This document shows, piece by piece, positions 23,209 through 31,495 of a stretch of DNA of 32,290 nucleotides. Positions within the stretch are counted from its first letter, which is position 1. Every line of letters begins with the position of its first letter. This stretch comes from Bacillota bacterium. Its GTDB lineage: Bacteria > Bacillota > Sulfobacillia > Sulfobacillales > Sulfobacillaceae. The notes below the pieces were generated by a model. That model was not told the origin of the DNA, searched no databases, and was given only the letters and a program-made list of their open reading frames with translations. The stretch spans positions 1 through 32,290 of the forward strand of contig JAJZXX010000142.1 of the NCBI GenBank assembly GCA_021806205.1, written 5' to 3'. A program made the translations under genes and the position numbers.

Positions 23209-25943
23209 TACTGGAAGGTGACGCGTCGTCCCGCCGCCTTGACGCCGGGCACTTCTTTAATGGCGTCAATTGCCGACCAGTGAGGCCTTAGATGAAGGTC
23301 GGGGATAGCTCGGACCCGGTCCCGGCCTTCAATCAACAAAACCGGGACGTCGCCCGAGAATTGCGATGCCAGCGAGCGAATCGCGACAGAAATTTTTGAG
23401 GGATCCGCGCCCGGCTCGATGCGCACATAAACGGGTCCCTGAGCCTGGGGCCAGTCCACCCTATCCATCGTCCCGACTAAAGGAACGGCGGCTTTATCCT
23501 CGAACCACTGCATTTGGGCCGAACCGACACTGCCCCCAAACCCCTTCAAAGCGCCAGCCTCCGCCAACGCCTCTATTAAGCGCGCGGATGCGCTTAGATT
23601 TACGCGGCGATGAAAAGCGTCGATGGATTGATACGGGCCGGATTGGAGGCGTTCATGGACAATCCGCGACGCCATCTCCAAACCCACCCCGCGAATGCTG
23701 CTTAATCCGGCCCATATCGCATCATCGCGAACCGAAAAATGCACGAGACTATCATTCACGTGGGGCGGCTGCACCAAAATCCCCTGGCTTATGGCTTGAA
23801 TCATCAGCTCTTTTTGCCGTTCGCCCTGGTCGTGGCTGGACAGCTCCGCTGCCCAAAAGTTGAGAGGGAAATGTGCCTTAAAATACGCCAAGTAATAGGC
23901 GAGCAGTCCATAACTCGCCGCATGCGACTTGTTAAAGCCATAATCTCCGAAAGCGCGAATCCGCGACCAAAAAAGCTCGCAAGCGCTCGCCGGGTAACCC
24001 CGGGATTTCATGGCTTGGACCAGTCGGGATCCTTTTTGCGCCAACAGCGCATGATCTTTTTTAGAAATGGCGCGGCGAATCTCATCGGCTTCGGCCAACG
24101 TGAACCCCGCCACCCGGGTGACGGCCGCCATCAGTTGTTCCTGATAGACCATAATACCGTAAGTTTCCTCTAATCCCGACTCTAAGGGATCATCCGGAGC
24201 CGGCCGATAATCCGCCTTGCGTCGTCGCAATAATTCTTGAATCGCGTCCATCGGACCTGGCCGATACAATGCGACGATGAGCATCACCTCCTCGACCGAT
24301 TGCGGAGCCAGTTGCTGCAATAACGATTTGACGCCGCGGCCATCCAGTTGAAAAATCCCCTCTGTGTCCCCCCGGGCCAATAGCCTTAAAGTTTTGCCAT
24401 CTTGACCGTCGACTTTCCCAAAGGCATCGGACGAAAGTCCCAAATCCTGTTCGATTCGAGCGACTGTCGTCAAAGTTCGCAACCCTAAGACATCCAACTT
24501 CACATACCCCAGGGATTCCAACGAAGCCATTTCAAAGTCGGTAATCCACGCACCATCCCGCTCGCGGTGGCACAAAAGCGCGTTCTGCAGGGGGACGGGA
24601 GAAATCACGACACCAGCCGCATGGATCGAGCGATGACGCGGCAACCCTTCCAAGCTTTGGGCTCGCTCAATCCACTGCGTCCCTAACTCGGCCTTGGCGC
24701 TGGCACGGTGCAGCACCTCCTGATGATCGCTCAAACTATCACCCACGCCCCAATGGGCCGACTTTAAGACTTGAGACACCAAAGCCGGATTCAGACCCAT
24801 CACCCGCGCCACGTCGCGCAATGCCGCCCGTGCCCCCAAAGTGCCAAACGTCCCGATTTGGGCCACGTACTCGGAACCGTGCCGCTGTCGCAGGTAGGTG
24901 ATGACCTCACCACGCCGGCTATCCTCAAAATCTAAATCAATGTCGGGCAACGTGCGCCGATCCGGATTCAAGAACCGTTCAAAGATCAATCCATACTGGA
25001 GAGGATTGACATCGGTAATATCCAGGGCATACGAGACCAACGAACCGGCGGCCGATCCCCGGCCCGGGCCCACGCGAATCTCTTGTGATTTGGCCCACGC
25101 CACCAGGTCTTGGACCACGAGAAAGTAGCCGGAAAACCCTAACTCTTGAATCACGCTCAATTCGTACGCGAGGCGCCGCCACGCGTCATCGGTCGGATTG
25201 CCGTCATATCGCTTCAAAAGCCCTTGTCGGGCTCGCTCTTGCAAATTTTCATCCTCATCGTCCACCCCGGGCAGTGATGGAATCGTAAAGACCCGTCGAG
25301 TAAAGATGCTGCCTTCATCGTGCGGCTGCCATAGACGGTCTTGGGGCCATTGTCGATAGGGGTTAAGCCAGCGTTCCGATGAAGGCGGGAGGGGCCTAGC
25401 CGTGGGGTCGGGCGTCACTCCCCCGATCGCGGCCAGAAGCTTATGGGACGAGATATCGCCCGGATCTTTAAACCGCACCCGTGAGGCTGGCACCCAAGCC
25501 CATCCCATAGGCAGCTCGGTCAAGAAATTTTCTTGGTCGGGATAGAGTTCCACCACCACGGACTGATTCAGGATCCGGTCGTCACCCCGCCACCAAGGAT
25601 CGGGGGACGCCCCCACGATGAGAGTCAGCCCGGGCGAAGGTTCGCCGTTCCATTGTGCAAATCGCACTAACGAGGGCCACGCTGTGGAGGTTTCTGCCAC
25701 CAATCGCACCTCGTGTAGACGGCCCTCCATCGACGGCCAGTGCCGAGTAACCCCTACCAGAGGAAAGTGGCCGGCCTCGCGCATACGCCGATCAAATTCT
25801 TCGGTGGCCGTCAGGGTTTCGAAGTCCGCCAATAAAGCCGCGTGGAAACCCCGCTCCCCTAGCGCCTCCACCAAATCAGGTATTTTCCATAAGGACCGCA
25901 TGAGGGAGTATCCCGACCAGACATCGGTTAGCGGCGGATTCAC
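23208..25943 (-). CDS. dnaE: DNA polymerase III alpha subunit, short form
   Basis: A family C replicative polymerase of about 911 residues. RVGPGRGSAAGSLVSYAL and LPDIDLDFEDSRRGEV (two catalytic Asp residues), VKLDVLGLRTL (third Asp), YRPGPMD and YGFNKSHAASYGLLAY are all DnaE blocks, and tandem helix-hairpin-helix sequence follows. The N-terminal PHP region is degraded: the usual HxH reads LTDVWSGYS and the DH motif reads ADFE. The C-terminal OB-fold region is nearly absent, so the protein is shorter than the usual 1,050-1,150 residues. GTG 25943 follows the typA stop after one base (TGATGTG); a weak binding site leaves the start uncertain, with ATG 25901 possible. Confidence 0.93.
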   Translation of the reverse strand: MNPPLTDVWSGYSLMRSLWKIPDLVEALGERGFHAALLADFETLTATEEFDRRMREAGHFPLVGVTRHWPSMEGRLHEVRLVAETSTAWPSLVRFAQWNGEPSPGLTLIVGASPDPWWRGDDRILNQSVVVELYPDQENFLTELPMGWAWVPASRVRFKDPGDISSHKLLAAIGGVTPDPTARPLPPSSERWLNPYRQWPQDRLWQPHDEGSIFTRRVFTIPSLPGVDDEDENLQERARQGLLKRYDGNPTDDAWRRLAYELSVIQELGFSGYFLVVQDLVAWAKSQEIRVGPGRGSAAGSLVSYALDITDVNPLQYGLIFERFLNPDRRTLPDIDLDFEDSRRGEVITYLRQRHGSEYVAQIGTFGTLGARAALRDVARVMGLNPALVSQVLKSAHWGVGDSLSDHQEVLHRASAKAELGTQWIERAQSLEGLPRHRSIHAAGVVISPVPLQNALLCHRERDGAWITDFEMASLESLGYVKLDVLGLRTLTTVARIEQDLGLSSDAFGKVDGQDGKTLRLLARGDTEGIFQLDGRGVKSLLQQLAPQSVEEVMLIVALYRPGPMDAIQELLRRRKADYRPAPDDPLESGLEETYGIMVYQEQLMAAVTRVAGFTLAEADEIRRAISKKDHALLAQKGSRLVQAMKSRGYPASACELFWSRIRAFGDYGFNKSHAASYGLLAYYLAYFKAHFPLNFWAAELSSHDQGERQKELMIQAISQGILVQPPHVNDSLVHFSVRDDAIWAGLSSIRGVGLEMASRIVHERLQSGPYQSIDAFHRRVNLSASARLIEALAEAGALKGFGGSVGSAQMQWFEDKAAVPLVGTMDRVDWPQAQGPVYVRIEPGADPSKISVAIRSLASQFSGDVPVLLIEGRDRVRAIPDLHLRPHWSAIDAIKEVPGVKAAGRRVTFQ

Positions 25944-25944
25944 A

Positions 25945-27768
25945 TCAGGCCTGCCGCTGAATGCGTTGGCGTTTTCGCCGATGAGGGTCCAACGTGGCCT
26001 TGCGCAGCCGCACATCTTTGGGCGTAATTTCTATCAACTCGTCTGACATCACATATTCCAGCGCCTGATCCAAGGTCATGGTGCGGGGAGGTGTCAGTCG
26101 AACCCCTTCTTCCGCATTGGCATTGCGCATGTTGGTCACATGCTTTTTCTTGCACACATTAATCTCCAAGTCGGTGGGCCGACTATTTTCTCCCACGACC
26201 ATCCCGGCATATACCGGGGTAGTCGGTCCGATAAAGAGCACACCACGTTCTTGAGCATTGTCCAGCGCGTAAGAGGTCGCGACACCGGTTTCAATGGCAA
26301 CCAAGGCCCCGCGCGGCGCCTCTTCAATGGATCCGGAGTAAGGCTGGTAGCCATTAAAGAGATGGTTCATCACACCATAGCCCCGCGTTTGGGTGATAAG
26401 AGCGGACCGGAAGCCTAATAACCCCCGTGCCGAAATCACAAACTCTAGGCGAGTTTGGTGCGGACCGGCCTGACCCATGGCGGCCATGACGGCCTTGCGG
26501 GGGCCCAAAAGTTCCATCACCGCCCCCACATATTCATCAGGAACGTCCAAAAACAACCGCTCCATGGGTTCCATCAGCCCATCTGGCGTCTCGCGGAGGA
26601 TAATCTCGGGCTTGGAGACCTCCATTTCGTAGCCCTCGCGCCGCATCTCTTCCAACAAGATGCCGATATGGAGTTCACCCCGGCCAGATACGCGAAAGAC
26701 CTCAGCATCCCCGGTGTCTTCGACACGCAAGGCAACATTGCGCTCCTGTTCGCGGTACAGGCGCTCGCGCAAGTGGCGCGAGGTCACATACTGCCCATCT
26801 TGTCCGGCAAAGGGGCTGGTGTTGACGCCCACCAAAATGGTCAAGGTCGGTTCGTCCACGGTAATCGGCGGTAAGGGGCGGGGACTTTCCGGATCGGTAA
26901 TCGTGTCACCAATGGTGACACCGCTTAAGCCGGCCAGGGTCACGATGTCCCCGACCGTAGCGCGAGTGAGCTCCACCCGTTTCAGTCCCATGCGGCCGAA
27001 AATTTTTGACGGCCGAACCCGTTCGATCTCACCCGTCCCATGGGCTAGCGCCACCAATTCCCCGGCTTTCAAGCTACCTTGACGGATTCGCCCAATCGCC
27101 ATGCGGCCGACATAATCGTCATGGTCTAATGTCGTCACCAAAATTTGCAAGGGCGCGGCCTCGTCACCGTCTGGGCACGGCGTATGTTGCAAGATCGCAT
27201 CAAAAAGCGCCGTCAAATCACCGTTTGGCGGTAACTCGGGCAAGTCCGAGGCAATGCCTTGTTTAGCGGACGCATAGAGAACCGGAAAATCTAACTGTTG
27301 ATCCGACGCCTCCAAGTCCAAAAAGAGTTCCAACACCGCCTCGTGGACCTCTTCGGGACGGGCACCGTCCCGGTCCATCTTGTTCAACACCACAATCGGG
27401 CTTAACCCTTCGTGCAGGGCTTTTTGAAGCACATAGCGGGTCTGGGGCATGGGCCCTTCGTGCGCGTCAACAATCAACAGCGCGCCATCCACCATACTCA
27501 AAATGCGTTCCACTTCGCCCCCAAAATCCGCATGCCCGGGCGTATCCACAATGTTAATCACCACGTCGCGGTATGTGACCGCGGTCTGTTTGGCTAAAAT
27601 CGTAATGCCGCGTTCCCGTTCCAAATCATTGGAATCCAAGATCCGGTCAACCATTTGGCTGGGATCGCGAAAGGTGCCACTTTGCTTCAACATCCCGTCT
27701 ACCAGCGTCGTTTTTCCATGATCGACGTGCGCAATGATCGCGATGTTGCGAATGTCTCGACGCTGCAT
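25945..27768 (-). CDS. typA: Translational GTPase TypA/BipA
   Basis: A 607-residue GTPase: AHVDHGKTT (G1), [11 protein letters not shown] (G2), DTPGHADF (G3), NKMD (G4) and SAKQG (G5), followed by EF-G-like domains and the BipA-specific C-terminal part ([20 protein letters not shown]). BipA binds ribosomes and helps 50S assembly and stress adaptation, including at low temperature. The length is normal. ATG 27768 has AAGGGG about ten bases before it. It lies 38 bases after murD and is directly followed by dnaE. Confidence 0.97.
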   Translation of the reverse strand: MQRRDIRNIAIIAHVDHGKTTLVDGMLKQSGTFRDPSQMVDRILDSNDLERERGITILAKQTAVTYRDVVINIVDTPGHADFGGEVERILSMVDGALLIVDAHEGPMPQTRYVLQKALHEGLSPIVVLNKMDRDGARPEEVHEAVLELFLDLEASDQQLDFPVLYASAKQGIASDLPELPPNGDLTALFDAILQHTPCPDGDEAAPLQILVTTLDHDDYVGRMAIGRIRQGSLKAGELVALAHGTGEIERVRPSKIFGRMGLKRVELTRATVGDIVTLAGLSGVTIGDTITDPESPRPLPPITVDEPTLTILVGVNTSPFAGQDGQYVTSRHLRERLYREQERNVALRVEDTGDAEVFRVSGRGELHIGILLEEMRREGYEMEVSKPEIILRETPDGLMEPMERLFLDVPDEYVGAVMELLGPRKAVMAAMGQAGPHQTRLEFVISARGLLGFRSALITQTRGYGVMNHLFNGYQPYSGSIEEAPRGALVAIETGVATSYALDNAQERGVLFIGPTTPVYAGMVVGENSRPTDLEINVCKKKHVTNMRNANAEEGVRLTPPRTMTLDQALEYVMSDELIEITPKDVRLRKATLDPHRRKRQRIQRQA

Positions 27769-27806
27769 CCAAATTCGTCCCCTTAGTTGTCTTAAAATCT
27801 GGTACC

Positions 27807-29195
27807 CTATTCCGCCAGACCGGTACGGTTATGATTTAACATGCCCACCAATTCACGAAATCGCTGGCCGCGCGCCTCAAAGTTGGAAAACATATCATAG
27901 CTGGCCGAGGCTGGCGACAATAAGACGACATCCCCCCGGTGGGCCGCCGTACTGGCGCGAAACACCGCATCGTCAAAACCGTCCGCGACCACCACCGGAA
28001 TATCGGTGTGATCTTTGACGGCCCGGGCAATAGTGTTTTTGGTCTCGCCCAGCGTCACGACCAACCGCACGCTACTTTGGCTCAACAACTCGCCTAATGT
28101 ATCATAATTCAGCTTCTTGTCGTACCCGCCGAGGATTAAGACGATAGGGGCGTGAATGGCCTTAATAGCCGCTCCAGTGCGGTCTGGTGCCGTTGCGATA
28201 GAGTCATTGATGTACGTGACCCCCTCCACCTGGCGAACCACCTCCAAGCGGTGGGGAATCCCGGCAAAGCTTTGCAGCACATCCCCGAGGGCGTCTAAAT
28301 CGCCACCCGATGAAGCAACCATGGCGATGGCCGCCAAAGCATTCGCCACATTATGCTCACCAATCAGTTTAAGGGCGCTCCGACTCACCACCGGCCGTCC
28401 GCCGTTACCGCCCCGCCACCAGAGCTGGCCATCGTGCAGATAGGCACCATGGGGAATTTCCTTTGACAGGGAAAAATAGACGCGGCGCCCCTCAAAGTCA
28501 TCCACCAAATTGGCCAATCCCGCATCACCGTACGGCAATACCAGCCAGTCCTCCTTGGACTGATATCGGCCGACGTTGGCTTTAGCCTGGCGATAGTCTT
28601 CAAAGTCACGATGCATATCGAGATGATTGGGGGCCAGGTTTAGAATACTGGCTCCATGCGGACTATGCCGCACCAAATCGAGTTGGAAACTCGATAGCTC
28701 CAATACCACCCAACTTTGCGGACCAATCTCCGCCAATCGCGGGAGCAGTGGCTGGCCAATGTTCCCTCCGACGAAGACCGGCCGTCGACCGTCGCGCTTT
28801 AACGCTTCCCCGACCAAAGTGGTCGTGGTGGTTTTGCCAGCCGACCCCGTGATGCCAATAATCGGTGCGGGACACTCCTGAATGAATAGGTCGGTCTCGC
28901 AAAGAACAGGGATGCCACGGACCGCCAACTGGTCGAGTTCCGGACCGAACTTTTTCATCCCAGGCGTTAAATAAACACTCGACACCGGCTCGCGCAACAA
29001 ATGGGCGAGATAATCCGGCCCGCCAAAAATTGATACGTGGCCATTTAATCCCATGGACGCCAAGTCACGTTCCAACTCGGCGGGACTACGCCGATCAAAC
29101 ACCGCGACGGACTTCCCTTGATTTAGCAGAAAGGGAATCAGGGGCCGGTTATTAACACCCAGCCCCACCACACCAACGCGTTCGGGCGACGACAT
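27807..29195 (-). CDS. murD: UDP-N-acetylmuramoylalanine--D-glutamate ligase
   Basis: A 462-residue Mur ligase. The N-terminal Rossmann region (RVGVVGLGVNNRPLIPFLL) binds the UDP sugar; GITGSAGKTTTTTLVGE is the ATP-binding loop; LELSSFQLD, NLAPNHLDMH and GEHNVANALAAIA follow, and LEVVRQVEGVTYINDSIAT begins the third domain. The enzyme adds D-glutamate to UDP-MurNAc-L-Ala in the cytoplasm. ATG 29195 follows the aminotransferase stop after 7 bases with GGGGAA upstream. It lies outside any division/cell-wall cluster, between an aminotransferase and typA. Confidence 0.95.
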   Translation of the reverse strand: MSSPERVGVVGLGVNNRPLIPFLLNQGKSVAVFDRRSPAELERDLASMGLNGHVSIFGGPDYLAHLLREPVSSVYLTPGMKKFGPELDQLAVRGIPVLCETDLFIQECPAPIIGITGSAGKTTTTTLVGEALKRDGRRPVFVGGNIGQPLLPRLAEIGPQSWVVLELSSFQLDLVRHSPHGASILNLAPNHLDMHRDFEDYRQAKANVGRYQSKEDWLVLPYGDAGLANLVDDFEGRRVYFSLSKEIPHGAYLHDGQLWWRGGNGGRPVVSRSALKLIGEHNVANALAAIAMVASSGGDLDALGDVLQSFAGIPHRLEVVRQVEGVTYINDSIATAPDRTGAAIKAIHAPIVLILGGYDKKLNYDTLGELLSQSSVRLVVTLGETKNTIARAVKDHTDIPVVVADGFDDAVFRASTAAHRGDVVLLSPASASYDMFSNFEARGQRFRELVGMLNHNRTGLAE

Positions 29196-29202
29196 GCTTG
29201 TA

Positions 29203-30396
29203 TCATTCCCCCAGTAATTGCTCCATCCGGTCTAGCCCCTCCGTCAGGCGATCCATCGAGGTTGCATAGGACATCCGAAAATGATCCGGCACGCCAAATC
29301 CGCTCCCCGGAACCACCGAGACATTAGCTTCTTCTAGCCATAATAACGCCAAATCGTCCGCCGTGGTAACCCGGCGGCCCCGAATCGTTCGGCCCACGGC
29401 GGGCTCCATGCTCACCCATAAGTAAAAAGCTCCTTTAGGTTCGTGGCATTGCAGGCCTGGCATGCTCTGAACGCGTGAAACGGCATAGCGCCGGCGCCGG
29501 TCAAATTCCCGCCGCATCTCCTCCACCGGTTCTTGGGGGCCGATGAGCGCTTTTTCGGCTGCCGCCTGAGAGATGGATGTCGGATTGGAGGTGGATTGCG
29601 ACTGCAAATTGGCCATCGCTTTTATCACCCGACTGGGGCCCGCGGCATAGCCAATGCGCCAACCCGTCATCGCGTAGGCTTTGGACACCCCGTTTATTAA
29701 AATAGTGCGTTCTTGCATACCGGGTAAGCTGGCAATCGACAAAGCCTTCACCCCATCATAGACCAGCCGAGCGTATATCTCATCGCTAATTACCCACAAA
29801 TCGCGTTCGATAGCCAACGCGGCGATGGCTTCCAGATTGGCGCGCCCCACCACAGCCCCGGACGGATTGGATGGGGAGTTGAGGATAAGGCCGCGGCTGT
29901 TCGGCTGGATCGCCCGTTCCAAATCGCCCCGTGTCAACACACCCTGGTGTTCATTAAGAATGTTGACCAGTTGCACTTCACCACCTGCCAGACGAATTTG
30001 TTCCGGATATGTGACCCAATAGGGTACCGGGAGCAGGACCCCGTCGCCCGGATTGGTCAACGACAACACCGCATTATATAACGAATGTTTGGCTCCGACA
30101 GACACCAACACGTCTTCGGGCACATACGAAAGTCCCGTGTCTTCGTGGATGCGATCCACAATCGCCGCTTTGAGCCGGGCGGTGCCGCCAACCGCCGTAT
30201 AGCGCGTATCGCCATGGCGAATAGCTTCTTGGGCCGCCTCACCAATATGTTGCGGCGTATCAAAATCCGGTTCGCCGGCGGTCAGATTGACAACGTCTAA
30301 CCCCTGGCTCATGAGGGCCTTGGTCTTCGCATCCAGCGTCATGGTTGGTGACGGCGCCAGCCCCGCCACCCTGTCAGCCAGTACCAGTTGTGTCAT
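29203..30396 (-). CDS. Class I aminotransferase, probably aspartate type
   Basis: A 397-residue fold-type I PLP enzyme. NLTAGEPDFDTPQHI at the N-terminus, NSPSNPSGAV, SDEIYARLVYDG and the PLP-Lys motif NGVSKAYAMTGWRIGYAAGP are the class I (subgroup Ib) signature of aspartate aminotransferases; prephenate- or aromatic-accepting variants share it, so the substrate is only probable. It converts aspartate and 2-oxoglutarate to oxaloacetate and glutamate. ATG 30396 has AAAGGGG about seven bases upstream and overlaps the creatininase stop by 4 bases (ATGA). With murD next door, a supply of glutamate for the wall is a reasonable thought. Confidence 0.93.
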   Translation of the reverse strand: MTQLVLADRVAGLAPSPTMTLDAKTKALMSQGLDVVNLTAGEPDFDTPQHIGEAAQEAIRHGDTRYTAVGGTARLKAAIVDRIHEDTGLSYVPEDVLVSVGAKHSLYNAVLSLTNPGDGVLLPVPYWVTYPEQIRLAGGEVQLVNILNEHQGVLTRGDLERAIQPNSRGLILNSPSNPSGAVVGRANLEAIAALAIERDLWVISDEIYARLVYDGVKALSIASLPGMQERTILINGVSKAYAMTGWRIGYAAGPSRVIKAMANLQSQSTSNPTSISQAAAEKALIGPQEPVEEMRREFDRRRRYAVSRVQSMPGLQCHEPKGAFYLWVSMEPAVGRTIRGRRVTTADDLALLWLEEANVSVVPGSGFGVPDHFRMSYATSMDRLTEGLDRMEQLLGE

Positions 30397-31142
30397 AACT
30401 CGTCCCCTTTCTCATCGTTCCGCACAAAGAGCGCATCGTTAAAGAGATCCAAAACCAGTTCCACCAGACGTTGCTCCACCAGTTCGATAATCTTGTCACC
30501 TTTTTCCTTCGTGCCCTGGCGCCCATCGCCGGTGGTCGCGTGGCGAAGATTCTTGTCGTGCAAGCCGGTAGCTTTCATTTTATACTTAGCACGATAGGGG
30601 TTGAATGAGGCATCCTGCATTTTGACCTGTGGCCCAGCGATAGCGAGCATCACCGATGTCTCATCTTCGCCCGCATGGCCTTGCCCTTGGGTGACCGTCA
30701 ATATGTCCCGAGAATAGTCAATCCACCAGTTCACCAACACCGCGCGGCCGCCCCGGTCGGCGATTTCCTCCATCACCTGGGCCAAAGGCCCGGTGTTCCC
30801 GCCGTGTCCGTTCATCAAGATGAGATTTTGAATCCCCCAAGTCAGGGCAGCCTTGCCCACTTCCGCCACATATCGGGCAAATGCCTCGGCGGGTACCGAC
30901 AGCGTCCCGGAAAAATTGGCCAATTCCCAAGTGTGACCGTAAGGAATGGCGGGCATCACCAGGATGCGATCGGGGAATCGGCGTTCCAACGCCTGGGAAA
31001 AATGCCACGGAGCCGTGTTGTCCGTCCCCAAGGGGCAGTGTTGCCCGTGCGCTTCCACGCTTCCGATCGGCAAAATGGCCGTATCAATCTGGCCTTGAAC
31101 GGTCTCTCGGAAATCTTTGCTGGTCAGGGTATCCCAATACAT
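30393..31142 (-). CDS. Creatininase family amidohydrolase
   Basis: A 249-residue creatininase-fold protein. LPIGSVEAHGQHCPLGTDN supplies the first metal ligands, NGHGGNTG the second site, and GHAGEDETSVMLAI the Glu ligand, so the two-metal centre looks intact. Family members hydrolyse cyclic or linear amides (creatinine, formamides, dipeptide-like cofactor precursors such as the mycofactocin MftE case); the substrate here is unknown. ATG 31142 fits the family start (MYWDTLTSKDF); the longer frame to 31208 would overlap the preceding gene. It follows the SASP-like gene after 16 bases and overlaps the aminotransferase by 4. Confidence 0.9.
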   Translation of the reverse strand: MYWDTLTSKDFRETVQGQIDTAILPIGSVEAHGQHCPLGTDNTAPWHFSQALERRFPDRILVMPAIPYGHTWELANFSGTLSVPAEAFARYVAEVGKAALTWGIQNLILMNGHGGNTGPLAQVMEEIADRGGRAVLVNWWIDYSRDILTVTQGQGHAGEDETSVMLAIAGPQVKMQDASFNPYRAKYKMKATGLHDKNLRHATTGDGRQGTKEKGDKIIELVEQRLVELVLDLFNDALFVRNDEKGDEL

Positions 31143-31158
31143 AAGTTCCTGCCTTCCT

Positions 31159-31428
31159 CTAGGACGAATTATGTGATGAATCTTGTTCCTGTTGGCGCTT
31201 GGCCGCAAATCGAATGCGCGTCATATAGCCACCAATGCGTCCATTTTCGGCCGCCGTTAAGGCGCCCCAACCATGCTTTTTGACTTTCTCGAAAAGCCCC
31301 AATGCGCGCACGGCCTCCGCTTTGAGTGTGAGATTGTCATCCTCCTGGCAGACCTGAGCGGGTTGATTCGATGGCTCCTTTGTCAGGCGCTTCCCTTTTA
31401 GTGTACCAGTCACTGGACTTTTTGGCAT
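31159..31428 (-). CDS. SASP-like small spore protein, alpha/beta related
   Basis: An 89-residue basic protein. The N-terminal 35 residues are polar and likely disordered. The C-terminal half reads LKAEAVRALGLFEKVKKHGW then GALTAAENGRIGGYMTRI, which resembles the SspF-type SASP layout (…LGFYDTVKNGGWGEI…) and the G-x-GG-x-M core of alpha/beta SASPs, but is divergent from the two classical SASPs in this window. ATG 31428 has GGAGGG five bases upstream. It probably binds DNA in the spore; that is inference from the motif. It heads a minus-strand series with creatininase, aminotransferase, murD, typA and dnaE. Confidence 0.8.
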   Translation of the reverse strand: MPKSPVTGTLKGKRLTKEPSNQPAQVCQEDDNLTLKAEAVRALGLFEKVKKHGWGALTAAENGRIGGYMTRIRFAAKRQQEQDSSHNSS

Positions 31429-31466
31429 GGTGTCCCTCCGTCAATTGAGTGGTCGACCTCCTAGCT

Positions 31467-31495
31467 TAGTCTTTCTCCGCGCGGCTAAAGCATGT
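31467..31495 (-). promoter_or_regulatory. Possible forespore promoter of SASP-like gene
   Basis: On the minus strand ACATG (4 of 5 to GHATR) and AAGACTA (5 of 7 to CATACTA) are 17 bases apart and end about 38 bases before the ATG. The match is weaker than at the two classical SASP genes. I found no better sigma-A promoter in this gap, though the housekeeping genes downstream would need one. Confidence 0.25.

Noticed and set aside
27770..27835. Possible terminator between murD and typA (TCTGG/CCAGA stem followed by TTTT)
   Set aside because: The stem is only five base pairs and overlaps the end of murD; the gene spacing suggests read-through into typA.
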